DNA of 64,000 bases from Micropterix aruncella (GCA_944548615.1 OX155960.1:35463790-35527789), one strand, 5' to 3'. Counted from the first letter of the stretch, positions 34,692 to 45,627 are shown. The notes: a model not told the origin generated them from the letters alone. Made by a program: numbers and translations.

Positions 34692-35336
34692 TTAAAAAAA
34701 TACCGACTCCATAATTTTTTAAAGGTGCAGCAGCCATGTCATATTAAAACTTATAACGGGTTATAATAATTGAATTCGTATACAAAATTGCATATCTGTG
34801 CTGTTGACTGTTGAGGAGTACCCTCGTTGGAAGCCAACTTTTGGTGCCGCAGTCCTGTCTTGGTGAAACTTAGAACAGGCTGGCGTAATTGGATGCATAT
34901 ACAAAATTTCGTGTCTGTGTTGTTGACCGTTGAGGAGGCCCCTCGTCGGGAGCCAACCAGGGGCTCAACAGTCATGTCATAATGAAACTTAGAACATGCT
35001 ATCAGAACTGCATTACCATACAAAATTTCGTGTCTGTGCTGTCGACCGTTGAGGAGTCCCCTCGTCGGAAGCCAGCCCTGAATGTAGAATCAGGTCATTC
35101 TCACCATAACAAATGCATTGTCATTGGCTCTGAACCAACATGTACATTTTCAACTTCATATGATAATATTTGAGGAGCCCTTAGAATGTGTAACGTCCCT
35201 TCCGTTAGTTTAGTTTTGATAGTAAAAATAGTTTTCCAAGTCGGTTCATAAATGACGGAGTTCTAAGGTAACAAACATTTTTAAAAACTACAACTGAATT
35301 GATAACCTCCTCTTATTTTGAAGTCGGTTATAAAAT
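34692..35336. mobile_element. Non-autonomous element with CCGACTTC-type ends and internal tandem repeats
   Basis: The left end AAAAAAATACCGACT and the right end AAGTCGGTTATAAAA are inverted. The right flank GATAACCTCCTC...GAAGTCGGTTA is a repeat terminus I associate with Lepidoptera. Inside is a tandem repeat of 119-bp period with TTGAGGAG anchors at 34811, 34930 and 35049, each followed by CCCTCGTNGG and preceded by TACAAAATT. No ORF of note. Confidence 0.6.
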
Positions 35337-35339
35337 ACA

Positions 35340-36650
35340 TGTATGCACAGGTAAACAGTTGAGTGCGTTGCTGTTAAATTAGGTAATCCATTACAGTTTT
35401 AATTTTTTTTTTTATTAGAATTACCTATTTGATTGTTTTTGAGAACTATGTAATTATATTATCTTGGTGTTTACAAATTTCAATTAGTTCCATGACATTT
35501 CCTAATCTATTAGTTAAATTTATCCTTAAGCAGTATTTAAATAAACGTACAGTGAGTCTACCTTAGTGCGGACGTCTTGTGTGATCCCGTTAGATTAGGT
35601 TTAGTTATTTTGTATTTTTATTTTGAGACAACATTTGATTTGATTTGATTGGGTGTTTTTCGTATGGAACGTTCGTTGGTTCCAGGTCACGATCCTATAT
35701 GCATAAATAAGTAGATGCGGCACAAATATTATCAATCTTGAAATCGTGTTCTGTACTCTGAAAATACATAATTTAAAATAAGAACCGTCGAGGAATATTT
35801 TCATCGTGAATGGAAATAATTATTATGTGTAAATAGTTATATTATTAAATAAAAATAATACCATTTGGATACCATAATAGCGTTTTATTTGCTGTTCAAT
35901 GCTGACCCATTCGCTTTGCTCCGATACTTATCGCCGTTACGTAATGTTAAATCGACCATAAAATCAAACGATAAACATAGCAGGTTGTCCGTACGCTCTA
36001 ACGTGACCGCCCGCTTTATTGCTGCAAGTAGAGCTGCTTAAATGGTCGAGCTTAGAGGAAGGTTTTGAGTATCCATTTGCCGTTTTACTAGCTATGCATG
36101 ACACTAAAACTGCTGAATTAATCTTCTGAAAATTTCATAATACCATTATGTTTTACGCAAGCTACGACATCACGTAGTTGTGAGACATGGAACAGTGCGA
36201 TGCGGCACGATGCAGCGCGATACGGCGCATTACGACTTCATGATTTTCACACTTATTGCATTCCTTTCGATGCGATGTTTTCTCTGAGTGCCGTTTTCTA
36301 TCATTCCAAGCATGTTCGCGGGTTATATCAGAGACATGTTTAATTATTTTATAATTTTCATTTTATTAAGAATTTTTGCTTATAATTCGGCGACTATTTT
36401 TATTAACTCGATAAACTAATTGGTGGCTATTACTGGTGACTATTTTCTACACAAACTAATTAGTGACTATTACACGCATGCATTTACACCTGCGCGATGA
36501 CGACACGTATAAGCCATGTGATTCGCGACACACGTGTAAACATGATCTATCCTTTGTAGGCTTAACCAATGTTCATTCATTATTAATCTCATAGATATTA
36601 GTAATTGAAAGTTGATGGTATTTTGGAGCACAAGAAAGATCCACCGGCCA
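35340..36650. other. Intergenic DNA; short 10-bp minisatellite at 36197-36234
   Basis: GCGATGCGGC, ACGATGCAGC and GCGATACGGC follow one another in 10-bp steps. Otherwise no gene or element is seen. Confidence 0.45.
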
Positions 36651-36654
36651 CAAT

Positions 36655-36765
36655 CCTAATCAGAGATTATTCTCTGATTAGGTTCGATGACGTCGAATCT
36701 GATGACGTCGAAATCTTTATAGATTTCGACTTCTATATGAATAGATATTGACGTCGACGTCAATA
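36655..36765. repeat. Cluster of perfect short hairpins
   Basis: First hairpin: CCTAATCAGAGA (36655-36666), loop TTAT, TCTCTGATTAGG (to 36682). Next: TTCGA-TGACG-TCGAA (36683-36697). Then GTCGAAATCT (36707-36716), loop TTAT, AGATTTCGAC (to 36730). Last: the 20-bp palindrome TATTGACGTCGACGTCAATA (36746-36765). All stems are perfect and GACGTC recurs four times. Confidence 0.9.
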
Positions 36766-36769
36766 GATA

Positions 36770-38199
36770 GTTTCAAGGTAAAGTTTTTTTATAGATATAG
36801 TGTATGTGGACATGGATAGGTATGTGTAAATGCATGAGACTTATGATTTACGTTAATGAAGTTTTGTTTGTAATGTGTACGATATCAGTATCACTGTTTT
36901 ATATCCCAATTATGCGGTAAATATGGTGGTTTCAGTTACGGTTTGTATTACTTCTAGGAATGTGAAACAAAAGAGGAGGCAAATGAGACAAATCTTGCAG
37001 TTTTATAGGGTACCTATAAGCTAATGGACCCAGAGTCTGTTTACATAGGATATCATGCACTAAAGCTATATCGTTTATTCTGCGCCGATCATTCAGAGTG
37101 TTGATTATAAATACTTATAACCTTTTCTCGTAAGTGTTAATGCCTAGATGCTCACGAATGCATACGCCTAACGAAACTCATATGAATTTGTTCAATTCAC
37201 TCGACGTGGACAGCATAAATAGGGTTCCATGCAAAAGAAGTAAATTCAGTGCTACTGCAAACATAAACGTAGTATAATGTTCTAATTATGGCAGGGCTTT
37301 GAACCATGTATTAGTCCTGAAAATGAATCCTAGCTTTTTATTTGGCTGTATTCCTACTGCGTCAATATGCGATGTGCTCGTTAGCCTTTCATCTAAGACA
37401 ATCAAGAAATCCAGAATTTCTTCACTGTTAAGCATAAATATCCCAGTAAACTCCAAGAATATAATCATGGCTAATACGATGAGTATTCATCGTGGAAGAA
37501 ATTTTTACGTATTTGGCCGCATGAACATATATGGCCAAATTCAAGAAAAGACGATCATTTTATTAGTCTCGGTCTAATAATGCAACCTATGAGTCAATTG
37601 AAGACATTCTTATTTTTAAAATCACAAGTTGCTCTTTGAAAAAGAAAGCGCTAAGTAATACTTAAGACCTGTTTTGCTTTTGATTTTTTAAATTAAAACT
37701 AATTAGGAAAATTTTATCGGGTTGTAAATCTTTCGGTTATTATCAGTTGTTTCATAAAACCGGTCAATTATAATCGTTGTAATATCTGGGAATTCAACTG
37801 AGTATCCATTTCATGTTGTTTTCTATTGTGTTTTCAGTTTTCAAGAATTGAGGAAGTAAAATTAGGTGGCTTATTCATATTTACTGTTTCTTTATTAGTA
37901 CATAATATATTATTATGTAATTTTATTTTTAATATTGTTTATTTTGCTCGAATTTTGGAATTTTTTAGTTTTTCATGAATCGACAAGATCTCATAAAAAG
38001 CCACTTAATATCATTTAAGGGGTCAGATGTTTTAATTTTATTATATCGACTCTAAATATAGTCAGCTTATATTTCGCTTCACGTTTAATAAATTTCACCA
38101 ATATTAATTTGAAAAAGCTTTAAAAATCGCACTTCACGGTAACACTCATCTCTGGTGAAATTAGAAACTTATTATTTTCGCAAGCTTTGATATTTGTCC
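36770..38199. other. Intergenic DNA, no gene seen
   Basis: AT-rich. The overlapping frames at 37286-37577 on the two strands share no domain. Confidence 0.4.
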
Positions 38200-38591
38200 A
38201 TCAGTAGATTAATGCCACGGCCCAACCCAACGATGCGATTAAACATATTGTCTTTACTCGCGGCCCGCGGTTTGAATTTTAATGTGTGCCTTACGGCCCG
38301 TAAGAAATTCGCGAGTCTCAAAAAAAAGATGGCGTTTCAGAAAAAAAACGATTACTCCGAAACTGTCACACCGATCGTCTAAAAAAGACCTGTTTTATGT
38401 TCCTATTGAAATTTGCTATTAGATATTTGTAACGTCGTTATGTAAAGCAATAAAGATTATTCATAATTATTAGTCAAAGTTGTACTAACATAATTAGCGG
38501 TCGGCCTCGCCTGACCATTTCGGGCCGTCTGGGGTTCGACGGTAAATATCAATTCTGGACGTTTCGGGCCGTCTGGTACGCGAGGGGTTAA
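38200..38591. mobile_element. Possible piggyBac-related terminal fragment or MITE
   Basis: The right boundary reads CTGGTACGCGAGGGG-TTAA (38588-38591), so its reverse complement begins CCCC after TTAA, as piggyBac-type ends do. TTTCGGGCCGTCTGG is repeated at 38518 and 38562, like subterminal repeats. On the left, TTAA occurs near 38210 followed by GCCACGGCCCAAC, which is a weak partner. No ORF. Confidence 0.3.
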
Positions 38592-38984
38592 AAAGACATG
38601 TTCTAATGTACCTGGACTGTCCCCAATATGCAAGCGTGCACTCCGGGACAAAATTTTACTATACACACGATGATATTTACTCGACCTCGGTTAACGTGGA
38701 CGTAGCTCGCTTGAAGTCTAAATTCGTGGCTCAATCTCGAATCAACTCTATTGATATTTACTCGCAGCTCACAGCGGCTTATGTAAAGCTACGTAGATAT
38801 GTGGGGATTTATGAATAGCTACCAGGCGCCAATGTGTAGCTACGTGCTAGATCTAATTCTGAGCTATTTTTTAAATCTCTAAATTCAACATTATATCACT
38901 ATATGTAGACAAAACTGTGTATATTTTGAAAATAACGAATTTTCCCTTTTTCTTTGTTTCACATAATAAATTGTACTTACTTTC
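38592..38984. other. Single-copy DNA, nothing recognised
   Basis: AGCTACGTAG and TAGCTACGTG recur near 38788 and 38838. No gene is seen. Confidence 0.3.
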
Positions 38985-39372
38985 TTATCAGACTGTGGCT
39001 CCCGACTGCTGAATTTAGGCCACTCCCAAGTCTCGCCTCGCTGAACAGTCGTTCGTCTTTCTCATCCAGTCGCTTTCTGCTATCGTCAGATCACAGGGGC
39101 TGGATAGCATCCTGCACTGCGATTCTCGGTGCGCCGTGTTCATTTGAGGACATTTCGTCCGTAATGGTTTTCGGTTCTTCGGCATATATAACCGGCCCGG
39201 TGCAATTTCAGCTTGTTTATATTTAGAGCTTTATCCACCACTTTGGTTCTATGACAGATTCCGAAAACAGTTCTGTCCATAGCTCGCTGAGTGACTTTAA
39301 ATTTGTGGACGAGTCCCACTGTCGAGGTCAATGTTTCCGCACCATACGTCAGATGAAGGGAAATTTCAAACT
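38985..39372 (-). pseudogene. RTE-like LINE ORF2 C-terminal remnant
   Basis: The minus strand reads LTYGAETLTSTVGLVHKFKV, then QRAMDRTVFGICHRTKVVDK, INKLKLHRAGYICRRTENHY and a stop. Shifted frames then give RLDEKDERLFSEARLG. The order YGAETW, HKFKVAQRAMERAMLG, ISKLKWQWAGH, RRTDNRW is the standard end of arthropod RTE-type ORF2. The catalytic RT part is missing and frames are broken. It lies next to an oppositely derived retroposon at 39400. Confidence 0.8.
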
Positions 39373-39399
39373 TTCCACCACATAGAACTATCTAATTAA

Positions 39400-39954
39400 G
39401 AAGTTCTCACACCCGATCTCTGACAACAGGAAGGTAATCCCGACACAGAGAGTTATGTGTGCACAGACGATTTTCAATGTAAGCCAATCGACTGTGCACT
39501 CTGACTAACAGTCGGGGGAGTCTGGAAACAGTACTGTTTCCTATAGTGCGGGGGTGGTTGCGGACCTTACGGCGACTGCTCTTGAAACGACCATGGACTA
39601 CCCGATCCTGGGCCAACAGCCGGGCAAAGGATGCCGTGGTCCGCGATAGATTCGGTATACACCGTTTCACCGCTTCGTAAGGGAGAGGACCGCGAAAGCG
39701 ACCTCGAACTCGTAACCTTTCGAGAGACCGAAGTAATCTGGTCGCAATTGGAAGCAAGATCGTGAGTGTAAGCCCGCTGGGTAACACTCCTGGCTATCTC
39801 GCGGTTAAGGCGTTGGCCTCTTGCGGGCGTGTGGCGGAGCTTGGCGGTGGATTGTTTTGTCCAAGTCTTCTACGTTCACTTCACGGGAGAGAGAACGACT
39901 AATCTTTAAAACTTTCTGAAGTGACGGGTTCGCCCGTTGTAGTTGACAACCCTA
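39400..39954 (-). mobile_element. GC-rich non-coding retroposon, subfamily A
   Basis: The minus strand starts TAGGGTTGTCAACTACA and matches the 18990-19687 copy through GCGAACCCGTCAC, CCAACGCCTTA, ACCCAGCGGGC, CGCGGACCACGGCATCCTTT and CTATAGGAAACAGTACTGTT. After GTCGATTGGCT it continues into a different 3' segment of about 85 bp. The apparent 126-codon frame reflects nucleotide conservation only and is not kept in subfamily B. Confidence 0.75.
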
Positions 39955-39959
39955 TATGC

Positions 39960-41020
39960 ACATTTATCTTATTTGCTAGCGTGCTGACTCTTTTCCTTAT
40001 CATGGAAAGAAGAAGAATAAGTAACACAAGGTTTTGCGCTCAGTCAGTCTCGGCGATGACATCTTTTGTCTTTGTGGAAAACATAACTTCCTGGCGTGTG
40101 CCTTTTGCGCGTTTGCCGATTGGATGATCTGGTCTGCTCGTTCGGTCCGTCCTCTGTTAAACTGAGCTGCCCTTCATTTGAATGCAAAGCCACGAGCGTC
40201 TGTCGCCAAGACGTTGGACGGATGCGAATATCTATCACTGTCCCGGCGAATTTGTGTACGCGAACCGCGTTCCACGATTTGTAAGAGCCACTTATTATAT
40301 TTGCACACGTGTGAACAAGCTGCTTGCTGCTACGTGATCTCATAACTCAGCATGCGCTGGTTTTGAAGGTATTGCACTGTCTATTTCTATTGTACTGATC
40401 TGCCTTGGGAGGTGAAAAGAGAAGCGAGGAAAATATTAATAATAACACAGATGTCTCGAGTCAACAGGATGTATGCAAAAGCTCAACTTTCATTCCAACA
40501 AACATATGGGATGTTTGCAACAGCTCGACTTTCGTTCTAGGGGTTGTTCTATATGTGAAACTTAAAGTGATTTATTTTATTATTATATGAATAAACATGT
40601 TTTTGGATATTAGGTTTTAGTTTTTTGTACATGAGATTAGACTACATTAAAAAACTGAGGGGAAATTCGTCTCCTGAATTATAAAGTATACAACTGAATT
40701 ATAAAGCATCGCAGGATCATGCTTTGGGGATTTTAAAAATAAAACTTAGTATCTTATTTGATTTCTCGACTAAATTTTCAACGTGGATATTGAAATTTAG
40801 ACCTTAATCGAACATAATTCCCATATCACTGATAGTAAATATTATACATTGGATTTTTTATATTTTTTATCAAACCAGTTGATAGAAGCTCCTACAATTG
40901 GCAGAGTCAAAATAAGCTAAAATTACTACTCGGATAGGAATATAAACCAGAATTACAAAATTAATCAATATGTATCTGCATTATAAGGTATACAACCATC
41001 AAGGTTGAATATTTAAGCAC
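39960..41020. other. Single-copy DNA, no gene recognised
   Basis: The stretch at about 40080-40350 is GC-moderate with overlapping frames on both strands (62-99 codons) that show no domain. The rest is AT-rich. Confidence 0.3.
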
Positions 41021-41026
41021 AGATTC

Positions 41027-41329
41027 GGCCCGATTGCGTTTATTTGGGAACTAAAACTGAAATTAGTTCAAGCGAACGAGCAATACGTTAGAGCGGAATA
41101 TGAAACGAACGGTCATCAATAAAAATTACCTGTCGAACTTATACTCGTCTGAATAAACTTGAACACATTTCGTACGGTGTTAGATTTGATTCTTTATCTT
41201 TGGTGGGTAGGTTTAATGCGAAAAAATGACAATCCACGCTAGTGTTGACATTCCACGCTAGTGTTGCCCTGTCTCGTTCACACGAACTAATTTCCGATTT
41301 AAGTTCACGAAGAAACGCAATCGATCCCA
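41027..41329. mobile_element. Long-TIR MITE (GTTCACAAAGAAACGC family), complete copy
   Basis: The left end GGCCCGATTGCGTTTATTTG and the right end CACGAAGAAACGCAATCGAT are complementary. The interior blocks GTCGAACTTATACTCGTC and TTGAACACATTTCGTACGGT match the copy at 9030-9340. A short CCACGCTAGTGTTG direct duplication lies near 41236-41263. Confidence 0.85.
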
Positions 41330-41397
41330 TTTTCTACGTTATATAGGTATAATAAACAAACTATTTCATAAAGTGTCATATGTACTAACATACTATC

Positions 41398-41436
41398 TAT
41401 CGTACATATCGTGCTGAGAGCACGATATGTACGATA
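41398..41436. repeat. Perfect 18-bp inverted repeat with 3-nt loop
   Basis: TATCGTACATATCGTGCT (41398-41415), GAG, AGCACGATATGTACGATA (41419-41436). No mismatch in the stem. No T-run follows, and bacterial-type termination does not apply here. Confidence 0.95.
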
Positions 41437-41439
41437 ATG

Positions 41440-42250
41440 GGAGTCATTAACGAGAATTAATTGATAATTTCATAAATTATAGATATAATTAATAATTATA
41501 GATATAATGAAATGGAAGGATGGAAGAATGGAATTACAGATATAATGAAATAATATTTTTAAAAAATAAATACAAATGTTGACATATTAGTAATGATAAC
41601 AACAGTTAATCTCCAATAGTCAGAAAAAAACACAATATATAATAGTCAAAAATAGAAAGAATAAATTCAAAATCCCTAACGCCATAAATTGGGTTTTAAT
41701 TTAAAATACTCTGTATCTTTTTCTTAAAGTGAACCTCCCCAAGGCCTCTGATGCATTATGGCAATTTATTTTAAAAATAGGTAGATTGACATAGAAACTT
41801 TTTCGAACCTTACTCAGTCGTACTTTGTTAGGTTAGGATAGGACCAATTATAATGTATGTAGTCTTATTTAACATGTATTTATCAAACTTTCTTAATCAA
41901 GTGCTAGTTCAAAGGTATCCTGTACACAGGAAACACACCAGCATACATTATGTCAATGCTAAACTCCGTAAACCAATTACCCCATTGGCAGTGTCCGCCC
42001 CTAAAGTTAGTTTATTGCCAGAAACAAGCGGGGATCTCATAAATACGATAGCTCCTTAAATCATACAGATGTTAAGCGGATCGCTGACAGCGTTTAAGCC
42101 CGAAAATGGTTTATGATACTCCCGGGATTACATTAATTGGATAGGACGTGGCGGTAAAGTGTTTATTGCATCTCGGCGGAGAACTATTACAATTACGACT
42201 TGAGCTTCTTATTTTGTATTTTGTTTTCTTCTATAAAAAAATATAAAAAT
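41440..42250. other. AT-rich intergenic DNA, no gene seen
   Basis: Short frames only; AGATATAATGAAAT repeats near 41500-41550. Confidence 0.4.
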
Positions 42251-42264
42251 TAAATATCATCTTC

Positions 42265-42735
42265 TTCTTCCTAGACCCTGTTCCATTTATTCGGGATCAG
42301 CCCTACTTTACCTTTTCCTCCACTAAGCACGATTCAGTGCTGTGTCGGCGTCGAGTAGAGGTTCTCTTAGGTCTTTTTGAACCATCGTCAACCATGTGGT
42401 AGGTGGTCTTCCACGAGCACGTTTCGTCGTTGGCAGGTCTAGGGCAAGCTTCACCATGTGGTTATCTGGGCGTTGCTAGACGTGAGCGTACCATCGTAAG
42501 AGTCTTTCTTTGACTATATCAATTATCGGAGCGACTTTACAACCTCCCCTTATGTACTCATTTAGGATATCGACTAATATTTTGACATCCGCTGGCCAGC
42601 GTAGCATCCGCATTCCTGTGGTATGTAGTTTATTAAGATGTTGTTTGTTAGTTGCCCAACATTCTGATTCATAGAAGACAACAGGTCTAATGGCTGTCTT
42701 ATACATTAGCCCTTTGATCTTAAGGGACATTTTTT
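42265..42735 (-). pseudogene. RTE-like LINE ORF2 C-terminal remnant
   Basis: The minus strand reads MSLKIKGLMYKTAIRPVVFY, ESECWATNKQHLNKLH, MRMLRWPADV, NEYIRGGCKVAPIIDIVKER and LLRWYAHV. It then has a TAG and continues in the same frame with QRPDNHMVKLALDLPTTKRA, RGRPPTTWLTMVQKDLREPL and DADTALNRA before a terminal stop. It is therefore nearly colinear with the usual element end, broken by one visible nonsense codon. The 3' end carries GAAGAAGAAGATGAT, a short tail. The endonuclease and RT domains are absent. Confidence 0.8.
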
Positions 42736-42739
42736 ATCG

Positions 42740-43305
42740 CACATAACGCCTGTTAGTTGTCTCCACTTCATCCATCCTGTTGTAGATCTATGAGTTTATT
42801 ATTGTTGTCAATGTTGCCATCAGACAATTATAAAATTAAATATCAATGATTGAAAAAGTTCGTTATTTTAACCTCAGCGGGTTGAATGTATCAATACAAA
42901 CAAATACATAAGAGGTTATTATATATCTATATAGATGGCGTGATTTGAACTAAAAATGCTGCCTCATTTGAACGATACACGATATGGCCGCTTTGGAGTT
43001 GCAAGGGAGAGATAAAATCCCCATTCGAACACTGTTTCATTATTCTTCAAATACAAAAAAATCTAAAATTCTCTTCTAATAGTGTTACAAAATCGGCTGA
43101 ACGTTTCTTGTAGTGATATCTCCTTTTCCAACATTCCCAATTTTCTAACGACTTTAAAAATAGGAGGAGTATTTTTTCGTATTATTAGAACTATTATTAG
43201 AACAATTTAATCAGAGTATTATTAGAACAATTTAATCAATTTTTTTTTGGTATGTTACGTAATATTTTCATAAAATCCGGTTCGTTGGATTTCATACAAT
43301 CTACG
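42740..43305. other. Intergenic DNA, no gene seen
   Basis: A direct duplication of ATTATTAGAACAATTTAATCA lies near 43190-43235 (about 21-bp unit). Nothing else. Confidence 0.35.
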
Positions 43306-43309
43306 TAGT

Positions 43310-43905
43310 AACCCGCAAAACAACAACGGATGTTGACTGAGAGCACTTCAGTCTCTCCTGGACAACGGCGTTTGGAACATCGCCGAATCGTCAGGTGATA
43401 CAAAACCGCGCGGTAAATCCGTTTTTGTGATGATTTTAATAATAATCTACTGCGATAGTCTTCGATTTCATACTTTAAACAAATACACTAAATCGACTTA
43501 AGGTATATAACCGACTAAGTGATATCAACACGCAAAACAACAACGGATGTTGAATGAGAGCACGAAACATCAGCTGATACAGAAAAAACCACGCGGTAAA
43601 TATAATAACGCGGTAAATAAATATCAATTAAGCACGATAGTCTTCGATTTCATACTAAAAACAAATACATGCAATCGTATTAAGGTACATAACCGACCTG
43701 GTGATATCAACTCGCAAAACAACAACGGATGTTGACTGAAAGAACTTCAGTCTACCCTGGACAACGTCAGCTTATACAAAACCACGTGGTAACTCCGTTT
43801 TTGTGTTGTTTTTAATGTCAATTAACAGCGATATTCTTCGATTTTATACTAAAAACAAAAACATTGAATCGTTTTAAAGTACATAACCGAACTGGTGATC
43901 AACGT
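43310..43905 (+). repeat. Tandem array of about 180-217-bp units, three copies
   Basis: CGCAAAACAACAACGGATGT recurs at 43314, 43531 and 43713. Each unit contains GTAAATCCG- or GTAAATAT-type sequence, CGATAGTCTTCGATTTCATA and a CATAACCGAC-like end. The first and third have ACTTCAGTCTNNCCTGGACA. The second unit is shortened and internally duplicated at ACGCGGTAAAT. Related single modules lie at 4150-4265 and 60640-60905. Confidence 0.8.
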
Positions 43906-43919
43906 AATAAAGACGGTGT

Positions 43920-44900
43920 TTTTGAATAAATGAACTATGGTCTATTAATGATGGCGGCACGCATCTGAGTCCTTTTAGACTCTTTTATCTTTGGAGGGCA
44001 CCTTATCCACAGTAAATTGGTTGAGTTCTTATTTTAACGAATTTTACACCGCTGTTAAACACTTGTTTACAATTTGTAATCTGCTGGGATTATCTTATAG
44101 TTCGCAGAAACGGTAATTCGTAATTAACACCAGCCACTTTTCTCGCATCGTCTCGACGTATTTTTGCTGCCTTCTTAATTCCGCGAATGCCGCATTTACA
44201 AGAATGTTTTATAAGGCAACCTTTCCTTAAGCTTCCGCTTAAATTCTCCGCGTTGTACGAAGCACAGGCCGGCCCTCGTCTTTCCATGGTTAGAGTAAAA
44301 AGGGGCAAAAAAGAGTCGATTTAAGTGCAAGAGGTCATGAAATCCTTTTCATGTTTCTTTGCTCGTCTAATGAGAGGAGAGGAAGCGACAGGTAGGCTAA
44401 AGGGGCTTTATTTTTTTAGGATTTGAATCATTAATTCTGGCGCCAGAGCCGTTTCTGCTTTAGTTCTATTTATATGCGCGTCAGCTGCATAGTTTTCCAA
44501 GCAAGAAGGGTTTATTTGCGGGATTAATTAAATTTTTATTTTTAGCGCGTTCCATTAAAAATATCGGGTCTTTAGACAGATTGTGGTAGTAGCAAGTCGA
44601 ATATGTCTATAGTCAATATTTTTGTGTTAATTCAAAATTGCAAATACAGTTGGATATGTCAAAACAATAAATGTTTAAAACACCAAAAATCCAAAAAAAA
44701 TACGGTTTTGTCACCCCCAAGACATTTCTGGCAAGTAGACAACCCCCACCCCTCCCCGTGTCAACCCAACCTCTCCCCACACACCAATTCTTAATATATT
44801 TGTGGTATTTTTCGTGGTATTCAAATGGTATTTTACCAAAAAATATGTACTATTTTCTTACATATAGTGGATTTTAAATATGGTGTCGCTTGTATACGAG
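43920..44900. other. Single-copy DNA with possible regulatory stretch at 44050-44560
   Basis: TTCGTAATTAACACC, GGGATTAATTAAATTT and other homeodomain-type TAAT cores occur at 44110-44535. No coding frame shows a domain. Confidence 0.25.
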
Positions 44901-44904
44901 ATAT

Positions 44905-45230
44905 TCACATTTCAAGATTGAAGTATGACTGGCGTGCCCTCTGGTGGAACGATTTTAACCACAATATTTTGAAGTCTTGCCATAACCGAGTGATGCCTGC
45001 ATGCAAAATTTCAGCTCAATCGGATAAAGCGTTTGGGCGCTATCGTGAAGGAATATACACAGACAGACAGACAGAAACACAAACTTACAGACAGACCAGT
45101 CTGGAAATGGTTTTAGTCATCTTGGTGGGGGGGGGGGCAAAATGAATATATCGGTCTGGACTCATCTCGAAAAAAAATGCGCTTTCACATTACATTACTT
45201 CCTTGTAGGTTGGTAGGCCGGTAAAGTAAT
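44905..45230 (+). repeat. (CAGA)n-containing dispersed repeat, uninterrupted copy
   Basis: In order: CTTGCCATAACCGAGTGATG, TTTCAGCTCAATCGGATAAA, GGGCGCTATCGTGAAGGAA, CAGACAGACAGACAGA, CAGTCTGGAAATGGTTTTAG, a 10-G run, and TTACTTCCTTGTAGGTTGG. This copy shows that the half-repeats at 10960-11258 and 17396-17510 belong together. A reverse copy lies at 48093-48615. Confidence 0.8.
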
Positions 45231-45294
45231 ATGAATAATAAAAAATATCATATTTTTTTAATCAAAGGAATCAATAGTCTAAAGCTAATGCAAA

Positions 45295-45326
45295 AAATAA
45301 TCAATAATAACAATAATAATAATAAT
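45295..45326. repeat. (AAT)n microsatellite
   Basis: An imperfect ATAATAACAATAATAATAAT run. Confidence 0.85.
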
Positions 45327-45432
45327 CAAAGTAAGACAAATTAATACATAAATTCTCGATAATCACTTTCGAAAAACGACAATAATTATAACGAAGTTTC
45401 AAACATTAGCAATTTATTTCTATGAGGTTTAG

Positions 45433-45627
45433 CTCCGGGACACGAAAATGTGCAGGATCTCCCCTGTTGAAACTCCCCTGCAGTTCGTGTGTGAGTGTGG
45501 TCCGCCGATGCGTAATAGATACACCCACCTAGATGGTCATTACCTCCAACCTGAGAAGGTAAAACAATCTGGCGTTAAAAGCCTGTTGCGGTTCATAGAT
45601 GACACGAGTCTTAGCGCAGAACTATAG
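45433..45627 (+). pseudogene. LINE ORF2 C terminus with Cys/His zinc-knuckle
   Basis: 65 codons lead to a stop: LRDTKMCRISPVETPLQFVC, ECGPPMRNRYTHLDGHYLQP, EKVKQSGVKSLLRFIDDTSL, SAEL. This resembles the C-terminal C-x-H/F-x-C-E-C segment plus RYTHLG and LLRFIKDTGL found after the RNase H domain in R1/I/Jockey-group ORF2. Everything upstream (RT, RNase H) is missing. The sequence after the stop (GCGGGTGGCGAAC...AAGCCCC) looks like a short 3' UTR ending in an A-rich stretch near 45700. Confidence 0.7.

Noticed and set aside
34760..35090. Regularly spaced repeats that could suggest a CRISPR array
   Set aside because: Units are 119 bp contiguous tandem repeats, not short repeats with unique spacers, and the DNA is from an insect genome.
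39407..39787. 126-codon frame similar in sequence to a frame at 52590-52862, suggesting a conserved protein
   Set aside because: The match follows nucleotide similarity of a non-coding retroposon. The frame is broken in the 19-kb copy and absent in the 46- and 63-kb copies.
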